A stretch of DNA of 64,000 bases from Lonsdalea britannica (GTDB lineage Bacteria > Pseudomonadota > Gammaproteobacteria > Enterobacterales > Enterobacteriaceae), in contig NZ_LUTN01000015.1 of assembly GCF_002111595.1 (NCBI RefSeq), positions 1 through 64,000 of the forward strand, given 5' to 3'. The notes under the pieces are model-generated. The model was not told the DNA's origin, searched no databases, and saw only the letters and a program-made list of their open reading frames with translations. The position numbers and the translations under genes are program-made. Positions within the stretch are counted from its first letter, which is position 1. Each line of letters begins with the position of its first letter. Positions 42,019-52,549 of this stretch are shown here, piece by piece.

Positions 42019-43559
42019 ATGGATTTTGATACTCATTATTTCTTTGAGCTGTTCTCTTATTCTGATTTCTGGCAAGCCACGCTGGTCGTGATTGCGCTGA
42101 GCGTCGCTCCTGGGTCGGCGGTAATATTCTTGGCCTCGTTCTGGCGCTGGCGAAACAATCCCATTTCCTGCCATTGCGGGCGCTCGCCAAAATCTATATC
42201 TGGTTTTTCAGAAGCCTGCCGCTGCTGGTGTTGATTATCCTCATCTATAACCTGCCGCAGTTTTTCACGTCCACGTCTGATCTGCTGTCATCGCCGTTTG
42301 TTTCCGGGCTGATCGCGATGGTGCTGTGTGAATCCGCGTTTATCGCTGAGATCTATCGCGGCGGCCTGATGTCCGTACACAAGGGGCAGCTGGAAGCGGC
42401 GAAATCCCTCAATATCAATTACGCCGGAATACAAAAACGCATCATCATTCCACAAGCGATGCGTATCGCGCTTCCCGCGCTGGCCAATGAATTCATCGTC
42501 ATCGTCAAACTGACCTCGTTGGTTTCCGTCATTTCTCTCGGGGAAATTCTTCTGGTAGGGCAGCGGCTATATACCCAGAACTTCAAGGTTATCGAAACGC
42601 TGCTCGCGGTGTCGTGTTACTACATCTTCATCGTGACCGTCTTTGATCGGCTGGTGACCGCGCTGGAAAAATGGCTCGACACCGGCAGCCGGAAAGCTCG
42701 GGGGTTAAGCGATCACGAACTCGCCTTGCTGCAGGCGCAACCGCCGGCACCCGCGTTACAGCCCGCCCGTAAATATGCCAGCGACAAACACCGCGTCACC
42801 CTGGCGCTGGAGGGGATCTGCAAACGCTACGGCAACAAGCCGGTGCTGAAGAATATCAACCTCGCCATCAAAAAAGGCGAAGTGATCGCCATCATCGGCC
42901 CTTCCGGCTCGGGAAAAACGTCGTTAATCCGCACTATGAACGGTCTGGAGTCGCTGGATGCCGGGAAAATTCTGCTGGATGACCAACCTTTCCTTCATCC
43001 CACGGATAACGGCAGGCCAACGCAGCACTATTACCAACAGGCTGAGAAAATCGGCATGGTTTTTCAGGGGTTTTACCTCTTCCCGCACATGACCGCGCTG
43101 GAGAATGTGATGTTCGCACCGCTCTACCATCACACCGGCGCCAAAGACGATATTTTGGCTCAAGGGCTAACACTGCTGAAAAAAGTCGGGCTGCTCGAAC
43201 ACGCCCATAAATACCCCCACCAGCTTTCCGGCGGCCAGCAGCAGCGCGTGGCCATCGCGCGGGCGCTGGCGATGACGCCGTCTATCATGCTGTTTGACGA
43301 ACCGACCTCGGCGCTGGACCCGGAGCTGGTCGGCGACGTGCTGAAAGTCATTGAAAACCTCGCTAACGAGGGGATGACGATGGTGATCGTGACTCACGAA
43401 ATGTCCTTCGCATTCAAAATTTCCGACCGCATTGTCTTTATGGAGGAAGGCGAGATTCTCGCCGTCGGCGCCCCCAATGACATCCTGCATTCCACGGACG
43501 AGAGATTAGTGAAGTTTCTTCACAACCAGAAAAGTGCGCTGACGACCCTCGCGCTGTAA
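42019..43559 (+). CDS. Fused amino-acid ABC transporter permease/ATP-binding protein (one frameshift near 42108)
   Basis: About 513 residues joining a HisM-type permease to a GlnQ-type ATPase. ATG at 42019 ([20 protein letters not shown]). The frame breaks at GTCGCTCC; adding one T gives [20 protein letters not shown] and joins the rest. The permease EAA loop is [20 protein letters not shown]. The linker runs about residues 225-260. The ATPase has Walker [16 protein letters not shown], signature [15 protein letters not shown] and Walker [15 protein letters not shown]. It follows the binding-protein gene, so this makes a complete importer. putA begins 81 bases downstream. Confidence 0.85.
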
Positions 43560-43640
43560 CACCACGAACGATGGATGGGCTGATTACCGTAGCGGCTGCT
43601 TTCCCGCCGTAGACTAAGATTAAGTAACGTGAGGTTTATT

Positions 43641-46600
43641 ATGGCTATCGATATCGCAAGAGATGAGGTTATGGACAGAGAAAAAATTTCGCCGTTCGCC
43701 GAGCTATCAGCGCATTGGACCTCCAGAGATGACAAGAGAAAAGCCATCGCGCAGGTCTGGGACCAGCCAGAGCAGGAAGTGGTGTCCTCTCTGTTTGATA
43801 CCCTCGACATACCTGACGAAACCGACCACAAAATCCACCAGTTAGCCCATTCATTGGCCTCATCGTTACGCAAAAAGAAAGTCAGTAAAGATCGCGAATC
43901 GATGATCCAAAACCTATTGCAGGAGTATTCCCTGTCCTCACGGGAAGGCGTTGCGCTGATGTGTCTGGCCGAAGCCTGCTGCGTATCCCGGATGACGATA
44001 CCCGCGACTTATTGATTCGCGACAAACTCTCGGGCCAGAACTGGAAATCTCATTTAGGCAAAAACTCGTCGCTGTTTATCAACGCAGCAACATGGGGACT
44101 GCTCGTCACCGGTTCGGTCGTCAGTTACGGCGACAAACACGCCTTATCTCACAGCGTGAATAATATTATCGCGACCGCCTCTTCCGCGCTGATCCGCAAA
44201 GCCATGGACGTCGCCATGCATGTCATGAGCGAACACTTCGTCACCGGAGAAACCATTTCACAGGCGCTGCAATCGATAACCCGCATCGAAAAAGCCGGAT
44301 TTACCTACACCTTCGACATGCTGGGCGAAGCGGCGTTGACCCAGAAGGACGCCGACAACTACGTTCAACGCTGTCAGGAGGCGCTGCACGCCATTGGCAA
44401 GCACAGCCGAGGGAGAGGGATTTATGACGGCACCGAGTTTTCACTCAAACTCTCGGCGCTGCATCCCCGCTATACGCTGCACCAGTATGAACGGCTGTTC
44501 AGCGAACTGTACCCGACGTTGAAGTCGCTGGTGCTGCTCGCCAAATCCTATGACGTCGCGATTACGATCGATGCCGAGGAAGCCGACCGGTTGGACGTCT
44601 CGCTGGATCTGCTGACCCAGCTGTGTCAGGAGCCCGAATTACAATCGTGGAACGGCATCGGTTTTGTCATTCAGGCCTACCAGAAGCGCTGCTACAGCGT
44701 CATCGGCTACCTGAAAGATCTGGCTCGCCAAACCCAGCGACGCCTGCGGGTGCGTCTGGTCAAAGGCGCTTACTGGGACAGTGAGATCAAACGCGCGCAG
44801 GTCGCCGGGCTTGACGCGTATCCGGTGTTTACGCGCAAGGTCTACTCCGACGTTTCCTATCTGCCTGCGCGAACGCCCTATTGTCGGAGCCGGACCTGTT
44901 TTATCCCCAGTTCGCCACGCACAACGCGCATTCGCTGGCGGCCATCTTTTATCTGGCGGGGGAAACCTTTACCCCGCATCAGTACGAGTTTCAGTGCCTC
45001 CACGGCATGGGCGTTCCGCTCTACCGGGAAGTGGTCGGCGCGGACCACCTAAATCGTCCTTGCCGTATCTACGCCCCGGTGGGCTCGCACGAAACTCTGT
45101 TGCCCTATCTGGTCCGCCGGTTGCTGGAAAACGGCTCCAACAGCTCCTTCGTGAATCAGATAGCCGACCCGGAGGTTTCGCTCGACAGTCTGATCGCCAG
45201 CCCTGTCAATACCGTCGCCGCGCTGGCGAAAACGGAACACCAGCTGGGATTGCCCCACCCTCGCATTCCGTTGCCGCGAGATATCTACGGCGCGGCGCGT
45301 GAAAACGCGCGGGGACTGAACCTGTATAACGAAGCCTGCTTGCACGAGCTATTCACGACCCTGGCACAGCGCGCGCAGGAAAAGATCCACGCGCAGCCCA
45401 TCACGGCGACAGGCTCTCCGCTCGCGTCGCCAATCGATATCATCAATCCGGCTGATCCGCACGATGTCGTGGGCACCGTCTGCGAAGCCACCCCCACCGA
45501 TGTGTCCCATGCTCTCGAGGCAGCGCAACAGGCGACGCGCCAGTGGGCTGCCATTTCTCCGTCGATCCGCGCGGAAAAATTGATCCGCGCCGCCGAATTG
45601 ATGGAGCAACGCATCGGCGAACTCATCGGCGTGTTGGTCAGAGAGGCGGGCAAAACCTACAGCAATGCCATCGCCGAAGTTCGCGAAGCCGTGGATTTTC
45701 TCAACTATTACGCCCTACAGGTTCAGCAGACATTCGATAATGACAGCCACGTCCCCTTGGGCGTCATCGTTTGCATCAGCCCCTGGAACTTCCCTCTGGC
45801 CATTTTCACCGGCCAGATAGCCGCTGCGCTGGCGACCGGCAATACGGTGATTGCCAAGCCGGCCGAGCAAACGCCGCTGATCGCCTACCTCGCCGTGAAT
45901 ATCCTGCATGAAGCCGGTATTCCCAACGATGTCTTGCAGATGTTGCCAGGGCGCGGCGAAACCGTCGGAGCGCCGCTGATCGCCGACGAAAAGGTCAAAG
46001 GCGTCATGTTCACCGGCTCTACCGCCGTCGCCCTGTCAATCAACCAACAGATTGCGGGACGTCTGGATGAAGCCGGGCGCCCGATCCCCCTCATCGCGGA
46101 AACCGGCGGCATCAATGCCATGATCGTGGACTCGTCCGCGTTACCGGAACAGGTCATCATCGACTGTATGACTTCCGCGTTTGATAGCGCCGGTCAGCGC
46201 TGCTCGGCGTTAAGATTGTTATGTATCCAGAATGACGTCGCCGAATCGCTGCTCGAAGCCTTGCGCGGCACGATGGTCGAATATCAGATGGGTAACCCTG
46301 AACAGCTCTCAACGGATATCGGCCCGGTTATCGATGAAGAGGCGATGGGCGCCATCCGCGCGCACATCAGCGCGATGCGCGATAAAGGTTTTCCTGTCTT
46401 TCAGGCTAGTCACACCGCGATGCGCGACGTCACAGACGACGCTCAGGGGTACTTCATCACGCCTGCACTTATCGAAATCAACGCCATCGAAGACTTGAAA
46501 AAAGAGGTATTCGGTCCAGTGCTGCACGTGCTGCGCTATGACAGCCGCCAGTTGCCGGAGCTGGTGAATAAAATCAACGCATTGGGTTATGGTCTCACCT

Positions 46601-47416
46601 TCGGCATTCACTCTCGCATCGACCGCACCATCAACAAAGTGGCGGAAAGTATCGACGTGGGAAATGTGTATATCAACCGCAATGTGGTAGGCGCCGTCGT
46701 CGGCGTTCAGCTTCGGGGGCGAAGGACTCTCCGGCACCGGGCCCAAGGCGGGCGGGCCGCTGTACCTGTATCGTCTGCTGAGCCAGTGCCCTGCCAATGC
46801 CTCGCTGCAAGGCTTACGCTACACTGCGGTTGCCGGCCCGGAAGCCCTGCCGACGAAGCCCGGCGTCTTTAACGCCCATACGGCGCTGCAGGCTTGGGCG
46901 GAACAGCAGCAAAACAGCGAGCTGCTGCAATGTTGCAAAACGTTCAAAGAAAACAGCGCGGGCTATACCGTGAGCGCCCTTCCCGGTCCGACCGGCGAAG
47001 ACAACGACTATCGGCTTTTGCCTCGAGAACGGGTTTTGGGGGTAGCGTTGAATCCACAGGACTTGCTGATCCAACTGGCGGCCGTCACCAGCGTAGGAGG
47101 CAAAATGCTGTGGCCGGACACCTCCGTGAACATTGCGCTCTATGAGAAACTGCCCGCCGACGTGAAAGCGGTGATCGATATTACGCCGGTCTCTACGCTT
47201 TACGAACAGCCTTTCGACGCGGTGATCCATCACGGCAACGCTGTATCGTTGCATAACGTCTGCACCCAGCTGGCTGCCAGACACGGCCCTATCGTATCCG
47301 TGCAGGGGCTAAGCAGCGGAGACAGCGCGATTCGGCTTGAACGCCTGCTGATTGAGCGCGCGATCTGCACCAATTCGGCAGCGGCGGGAGGCAATACGCG
47401 TCTGATGACGCTTTAA
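43641..47416 (+). CDS. putA: Bifunctional proline dehydrogenase / glutamate-semialdehyde dehydrogenase PutA lacking the RHH domain (four lost bases)
   Basis: Oxidises proline to glutamate in two steps. About 1259 residues after repair; E. coli has 1320. It starts [20 protein letters not shown], so the N-terminal ribbon-helix-helix DNA-binding domain (~50 residues) is absent. An in-frame stop at 43581 excludes a longer start. Breaks: about 43976 (GCC-CTG), 44863 (CTG-GCC) and two near 46712 (CAG-CCT-TTC). Proline dehydrogenase motifs include [17 protein letters not shown] and [16 protein letters not shown]. The aldehyde dehydrogenase half has the catalytic Cys in [14 protein letters not shown] and Glu in [18 protein letters not shown] terminator follows. 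Confidence 0.93.
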
Positions 47417-47422
47417 AACGAG

Positions 47423-47446
47423 AAAGGCCAGCATAGCTGGCCTTTA
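47423..47446. terminator. Bidirectional terminator between putA and yajQ
   Basis: AAAGGCCAGC (47423-47432) pairs with GCTGGCCTTT (47436-47445); serves convergent genes. Confidence 0.8.
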
Positions 47447-47466
47447 GCTTCTGTCGGGAAGTCCGC

Positions 47467-47958
47467 TTAGTCGCGGAAATTATTGAACTGGAAAGGCTGA
47501 CCCAGATCCGCGCCGCGCACCAGCGCGATCACGTTTTGCAGGTCGTCGCGGGACTTACCCGTCACACGTACCTGTTCGCCCTGAATCTGCGCCTGCACTT
47601 TCAGCTTGCTGTCTTTGATCAGCTTGACCAGCTTCTTCGCCTGGGCAGTCTCAATCCCCTGCTTCAGACCGGCTTCCACGCTGTAGGTTTTACCGCTGTG
47701 CTCAAGCTCTTCAGGCACGTCTACCGCACTCCCTTCGATACCGCGTTTAGCCAGTTTCTCCCGCAGAATATCCACCAGCTGTTTAACCTGAAAATCTGAC
47801 TCGCTCGCCATCTTGATGGTTTGCGCTTTCTCATTCAGATCAAAGCTGGCGGGTACATTGCGGAAATCCCAGCGGGTGCTCAGCTCGCGTGACGCATTCT
47901 CCACCGCATTGCGGACTTCCTGCATATCAATTTCCGAAACAATATCGAAAGATGGCAT
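47467..47958 (-). CDS. yajQ: YajQ-family nucleotide-binding protein
   Basis: 163-residue cytosolic protein with two ferredoxin-like domains; homologues bind nucleotides, and some bind cyclic di-[43 protein letters not shown] and [20 protein letters not shown] identify it. Same length as E. coli YajQ. Physiological role uncertain. Divergent from panE. Confidence 0.95.
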   Translation of the reverse strand: MPSFDIVSEIDMQEVRNAVENASRELSTRWDFRNVPASFDLNEKAQTIKMASESDFQVKQLVDILREKLAKRGIEGSAVDVPEELEHSGKTYSVEAGLKQGIETAQAKKLVKLIKDSKLKVQAQIQGEQVRVTGKSRDDLQNVIALVRGADLGQPFQFNNFRD

Positions 47959-48148
47959 GATTTATCTCCTGACACAAAAAGGCTGCCGAGCATGATACCC
48001 GCTCGCCGGTCATAAGCAAAATGGTCGCCGGAGCCTGACAGAGACCGCCCTCCATAGGCGGCGAATACGGCGGACAAAACAATGGCCGATGGCTTATCAT
48101 GTATAAAGTGATGCAGATCACATTTTCATTTTCACCTGGGAGAGAGGC

Positions 48149-49057
48149 ATGAAAATTACCGTCCTCGGCTGCGGCGCCATCGGGCAACTCTGGCTCGCCG
48201 CTCTTCATCAGCAAGGGCACGACGTCCAAGGCTGGCTGCGCATCCCCCGTCCCTACTGTCCGGTGAATGTGATCACGCTCAACGGCGAACACTGCAACCT
48301 GAACTTGACCGCCAACGATCCCGATCATCTGGCGCAGAGCGAGCTATTACTGGTGACGCTGAAAGCCTGGCAGGTTTCCGACGCCGTCTCGTCCCTGCTG
48401 CCGCGTCTGCGTCCGAACTGTACGATCCTGCTGTTGCACAACGGAATGGGAACGTGGGAGGAACTGCCGAAGTTAACCCAGCCGGTGCTGGCTGGCATCA
48501 CCACTCACGCCGCACGACGCGATCGCACTGCCGTCACGCATATCGCCGCAGGCACAACTCACATCGGCGGCGTCAACGGCATAGACGACCAGAGTTCGCT
48601 AGCGGACATTCTGCAGCAGGCCCTGCCGGACGTGGCCTGGCACAACAACATCACCGCCACCTGCTGGCTGAAGCTGGCCGCCAACTGCGTCATCAATCCG
48701 CTGACTGCGCTATACCGTTGCTCCAACGGCGAGCTGGCGTCTCGTCCGCAGGAACTGACGTCGCTATGTCAGGAGATAGCGCAGGTGATGGACCGGGAGG
48801 GGCTGCACACCTCGACCGAAAGCCTGTTAATCTATCTCTATCAGATTATCCACAACACGGCGGCCAATACCTCATCGATGCTGCAGGATATAATCGCGCA
48901 GCGGCACACCGAGATTGATTACATCACCGGATACCTGCTGAAACGCGGTCGAGCTCACGGCTTAACGCTGCCGGAGAACCGCCGCCTGTTCGAACAGATT
49001 AAGAAAAAGGAGAGTGAATATGAGCGCATCGGTACTGGTTTGCCTGGCCCCTGGTAG
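48149..49057 (+). CDS. panE: 2-dehydropantoate 2-reductase
   Basis: NADPH-dependent ketopantoate reductase of the pantothenate/CoA pathway. 302 residues. Rossmann motif [20 protein letters not shown] at the N-terminus. The catalytic lysine lies in [20 protein letters not shown], and the C-terminal helix has the conserved Glu/Ser segment [20 protein letters not shown]. The ribosome site is GGGAGAGAGGC. Its 3' end overlaps yajL by 38 bases, so the two are coupled. Confidence 0.95.
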   Translation: MKITVLGCGAIGQLWLAALHQQGHDVQGWLRIPRPYCPVNVITLNGEHCNLNLTANDPDHLAQSELLLVTLKAWQVSDAVSSLLPRLRPNCTILLLHNGMGTWEELPKLTQPVLAGITTHAARRDRTAVTHIAAGTTHIGGVNGIDDQSSLADILQQALPDVAWHNNITATCWLKLAANCVINPLTALYRCSNGELASRPQELTSLCQEIAQVMDREGLHTSTESLLIYLYQIIHNTAANTSSMLQDIIAQRHTEIDYITGYLLKRGRAHGLTLPENRRLFEQIKKKESEYERIGTGLPGPW

Positions 49058-49610
49058 CGAGGAAATCGAAGCGGTCACCACCATCGACCTGCTGGTCAGA
49101 GCCGGTATTCAGGTGACCACCGCCAGCGTCGCCAGCGATGGCGATCTGAACATCACCTGTTCGCGCGGCGTGCGTATTCTGGCGGAGGTTCCGCTGGTCG
49201 CCGTAGCCGATCGCGCCTTTGACGCGGTGGTCTTGCCGGGCGGTCTGGAAGGCGCCGAGTGTTTTCGCGACAGCCCGCTACTGATTGAGCGCCTGCGCCA
49301 GACGCACCTGGAAGGCAACATCGTCGCCGCGATCTGCGCCTCGCCTGCCATTGTGCTGGAGTATCACCAGCTCTTCCCGGTCGGGAACATGACCGGCTAT
49401 CCGGGGCTGAAATCGCAGATCCCGGAAGAGAAATGGCTGGATAAACGCGTCGCGTTCGACCCACGCGTCAACCTGCTGACCAGCCAGGGACCGGGCACCA
49501 GCATCGACTTCGCCCTGAAGCTGATTGACCTGCTGGTCGGCAAGGCCAAAGCAGCCGACGTCGCCGCTCAGCTGGTGCTGCCGCCGGGCATCTACAATTA
49601 TCAGGATTGA
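49020..49610 (+). CDS. yajL: DJ-1/PfpI-family protein YajL
   Basis: 196-residue DJ-1 superfamily protein (protein deglycase/oxidative-stress chaperone, related to human DJ-1). The nucleophile is Cys106 in [16 protein letters not shown], with Glu nearby in [20 protein letters not shown]. The ATG at 49020 has AAGGAG 8 bases upstream; a GTG at 49014 is too close to it. It overlaps panE and ends before a strong terminator. Confidence 0.94.
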   Translation: MSASVLVCLAPGSEEIEAVTTIDLLVRAGIQVTTASVASDGDLNITCSRGVRILAEVPLVAVADRAFDAVVLPGGLEGAECFRDSPLLIERLRQTHLEGNIVAAICASPAIVLEYHQLFPVGNMTGYPGLKSQIPEEKWLDKRVAFDPRVNLLTSQGPGTSIDFALKLIDLLVGKAKAADVAAQLVLPPGIYNYQD

Positions 49611-49622
49611 TATTCCATGCAT

Positions 49623-49650
49623 AAAAAAAGGCGCCAAGGCGCCTTTTTTC
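49623..49650. terminator. Bidirectional terminator between yajL and thiI
   Basis: AAAAAAGGCGCC-AA-GGCGCCTTTTTT: perfect inverted repeat with A-run and T-run, convergent genes on both sides. Confidence 0.92.
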
Positions 49651-49666
49651 TATCGCTTAACCGGAT

Positions 49667-51115
49667 TCAGGGGCGATAAACCTTCACGTTATTAAAGCCC
49701 TGCTCGCGCAAATAGAGCGCCTGCAGACGGCTCATCACGCCGCGTTCGCAGTAGAGCAGATAGGTTTTGCTCTGATCCAGATCGCCAAACTGGGTCGCCA
49801 GTTTGTAGAACGGCAGCGACTTGATGTCGACCTGTTCCAGCGACAGCGGGCGATCGTCCTGTTCGTCTGGAGAGCGAATATCCAGCAAGATGTCGTTAGC
49901 GGCGAATGCATCTACCGTTTCGACTTCCACCACGTCCTGCGTGGTCTGTTCGGCGATCTCACGGATATCCAGATTGCGGGCTTCACTCACGACGCGATCG
50001 AGAATATCGAAGTCGAACTGACTCTCTTCGTGCTCGATTTTGGCTTTCACCGCTTTCACCGTTGGGCTTTTTGAGATCACGCCGCAATATTCCGGCATGG
50101 TCTTGGCGAAGTCTTCGGTGCCCAGTTGGCGCGCCATATTGATGATGTGCTCTTTATCGTGCGAGATCAGCGGACGCAGGATCAGCGTATCCGTCGCGTT
50201 GTCGATCATACGCAGGTTGGTGAGCGTCTGGCTGGATACCTGTCCCAACGCCTCACCGGTCACCAGCGCCTGCACGCCGTAGCGTTCGGCCACTTTCGAC
50301 GCCGCCCGCACCATCATGCGTTTCAGTACAACGCCCATCTGACCGTCGTCGACTTTCTCCAGAATTTCGCCGACCACCGGTTCAAAATCGATGGCGACAA
50401 AGCGAACGCGATGCGAGCTGCCAAAACGGTTCCACAAATAGTGAGCAACCTGTTTAACGCCGATTTCATGCGCGGCGCCGCCCAGATTGAAGAAGCAGTA
50501 ATGCACGCGGCAACCGCGACGCATCAGCATGTAACTGGACACGCCGGAGTCGAAACCGCCCGAAATCAACGACAGGACATCTTCCTGCGTACCAATCGGG
50601 TAGCCGCCGATGCCTTCATAGCGACCTTTAATCAGCAGCAGGCGATCCTGCTCGATTTCCAGATGCACGGTGAACTGCGGCGAGGTCAAATTGACCCGCG
50701 CGCTTTCGATGTGCTGGTTCAGGCCGCCGCCGACATAGCGCTCAACGTCCTGAGAGCTGAAGTCGTGCTTGCCGCGCCGTTTAACGCGCACGCAGAAGGT
50801 TTTGCCTTCCACCTGATCGCGGTACATGGCTAGCGTTTGCTCGAAGATATTGTGCAGATCGGTATAGTCGTGCTCTTCCACTTCGAGGACGTGGTGAATC
50901 CCCGGAATACGCGTCAGGGCATCGCGTATAATGGCGCGCTGGCTTTCGTCTTGAGCACGAACTTCGATATGATCCCAGTGACGGACAACCGCCAGCGTTT
51001 CATCATACTGTTTTAAAACGTTTCGGATGTTCCCTGTGAGGATTTTGATAAAGCGCAACCGCACAGATTGGCTTTTGATGGTGATTTCCGGGAACAATTT
51101 AATGATAAACTTCAT
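49667..51115 (-). CDS. thiI: tRNA 4-thiouridine synthase / thiamine sulfur transferase ThiI
   Basis: 482 residues. THUMP domain first (about 60-165), then a PP-loop ATPase domain ([20 protein letters not shown]) that adenylates U8 of tRNA, and a C-terminal rhodanese domain carrying the persulfide Cys in [20 protein letters not shown]. It makes s4U and supplies sulfur for the thiamine thiazole. Full length as in E. coli, including the rhodanese domain that many bacteria lack. Divergent from xseB. Confidence 0.96.
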   Translation of the reverse strand: MKFIIKLFPEITIKSQSVRLRFIKILTGNIRNVLKQYDETLAVVRHWDHIEVRAQDESQRAIIRDALTRIPGIHHVLEVEEHDYTDLHNIFEQTLAMYRDQVEGKTFCVRVKRRGKHDFSSQDVERYVGGGLNQHIESARVNLTSPQFTVHLEIEQDRLLLIKGRYEGIGGYPIGTQEDVLSLISGGFDSGVSSYMLMRRGCRVHYCFFNLGGAAHEIGVKQVAHYLWNRFGSSHRVRFVAIDFEPVVGEILEKVDDGQMGVVLKRMMVRAASKVAERYGVQALVTGEALGQVSSQTLTNLRMIDNATDTLILRPLISHDKEHIINMARQLGTEDFAKTMPEYCGVISKSPTVKAVKAKIEHEESQFDFDILDRVVSEARNLDIREIAEQTTQDVVEVETVDAFAANDILLDIRSPDEQDDRPLSLEQVDIKSLPFYKLATQFGDLDQSKTYLLYCERGVMSRLQALYLREQGFNNVKVYRP

Positions 51116-51352
51116 GGTGGCTGTCGTTACTTGATCGTAAAGGCGTAAATAATTTTACCCTAAGGCTAAAATCACGTTATTGGTAATAGTGTCGTTGCTC
51201 CGGCAGTCTTACCAATAGCATCCAGGGCGCGGAGTATATCACTTAATTGCGGCATACGGCGCGCCTTAACCGCACAAATGCACGATGCGGAACGACGAAC
51301 GACGGCCACCCTTTTGCGCGCCGATACGTAGGAACAGGACCCAAAACCGACT

Positions 51353-51595
51353 ATGCCGAAAAAAAACGAACCACCCGTTAGTTTCGAGAATTCGCTGAAC
51401 GAACTGGAACACATCGTCGCCCGCCTCGAGTCGGGCGATCTGCCGTTGGAAGAGGCGCTGCAGGCGTTTGAACAAGGTATCCAGCTGGCGCGCCAAGGGC
51501 AGTTGAAGCTGCAGCAGGCGGAGCAGCGCGTGCAGATCCTGCTTAACGATGAACCTGAAGCGGCCCTGACGCCTTTTACCCCGGATAACGAGTAG
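51353..51595 (+). CDS. xseB: Exonuclease VII small subunit
   Basis: 80-residue helical partner of XseA in the single-strand-specific exonuclease [43 protein letters not shown] and [13 protein letters not shown] are signatures. It is the first gene of the xseB-ispA-dxs operon, 9 bases before ispA. Confidence 0.95.
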   Translation: MPKKNEPPVSFENSLNELEHIVARLESGDLPLEEALQAFEQGIQLARQGQLKLQQAEQRVQILLNDEPEAALTPFTPDNE

Positions 51596-51604
51596 AGTCA
51601 CGTC

Positions 51605-52516
51605 ATGACAGAATTCTTTGAGCAACTGCGTGCCCACCATCAGCGCACGGACGCCACGCTGAGCCGGTTTATCGCCGACCTGCCATTTCAGAATACTCCT
51701 CTGGTTGAGGCTATGAGCTATGGGGCATTACTGGGGGGTAAACGGCTGCGTCCGTTTCTGGTCTATACGACCGGTCAGCTTTTTGGCCTCAAGCTGGAAA
51801 GTCTGGATGCGCCAGCGGCGGCCGTCGAGTGCATACACGCCTACTCATTGATTCATGACGACCTGCCCGCCATGGACAACGACGATCTGCGTCGCGGGCA
51901 GCCGACCTGCCATATTCGTTTCGGCGAAGCCAGTGCGATTCTGGCCGGAGATGCGCTGCAAACGCTGGCGTTTTCGATTCTGGCGGATGCGCCGATGCCG
52001 CAGGTCAGCGACCGCGACCGTCTGGCGATGGTGTCCGAGCTGGCGCAGGCCAGTGGCGTCGCGGGCATGTGCGGCGGCCAGTCGCTGGACTTGATCGCCG
52101 AAGGACATCAGGTTGATTTAGCCGCGCTGCAACAGATTCACAGCCATAAAACCGGAGCGCTGATCCGGGCCGCCATACGGATGGGCGCTCTGGCCGCAGG
52201 CGACGCGGGCCGACAGGCATTGCCCTGTCTCGACCGTTACGCCGCCGCCATCGGATTAGCATTTCAAGTACAGGATGACATCCTGGATGTCATCGGCGAC
52301 AGCGCCACCACCGGCAAACGCCAGGGAGCCGATCAGCAACTGGGTAAAAGCACCTATCCGGGGCTATTGGGGTTGGATGAGGCGAAAGACAAGGCGCGAC
52401 GTCTCTATCAGGACTCGCTGGAGGCGCTGGACGATCTGGTCAAAGTCAGTTCCCTTGCACTGGACGTTGCGCCGCTGCGGGCGCTGGCGAGTTACATCGT
52501 TGAACGCGATAAATAA
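51605..52516 (+). CDS. ispA: (2E,6E)-farnesyl diphosphate synthase
   Basis: Condenses IPP with DMAPP and then GPP to make C15 farnesyl diphosphate, also the donor for CyoE and the quinone pathway. 303 residues. First Asp-rich motif: LIHDDLPAMDNDDLRRGQPT. Second: AFQVQDDILDVIGDSATTG. Residues GGKRLRPFLVYTTGQLFGL bind substrate. Intact, between xseB and dxs. Confidence 0.96.
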   Translation: MTEFFEQLRAHHQRTDATLSRFIADLPFQNTPLVEAMSYGALLGGKRLRPFLVYTTGQLFGLKLESLDAPAAAVECIHAYSLIHDDLPAMDNDDLRRGQPTCHIRFGEASAILAGDALQTLAFSILADAPMPQVSDRDRLAMVSELAQASGVAGMCGGQSLDLIAEGHQVDLAALQQIHSHKTGALIRAAIRMGALAAGDAGRQALPCLDRYAAAIGLAFQVQDDILDVIGDSATTGKRQGADQQLGKSTYPGLLGLDEAKDKARRLYQDSLEALDDLVKVSSLALDVAPLRALASYIVERDK

Positions 52517-52549
52517 TTTCAACATAAGACACCGCTTAATGAGTATCCG

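Noticed and set aside
43629-43640. GTG start for putA four codons upstream of the ATG
   Set aside because: The GTG overlaps the GTGAGG ribosome site used by the ATG at 43641.
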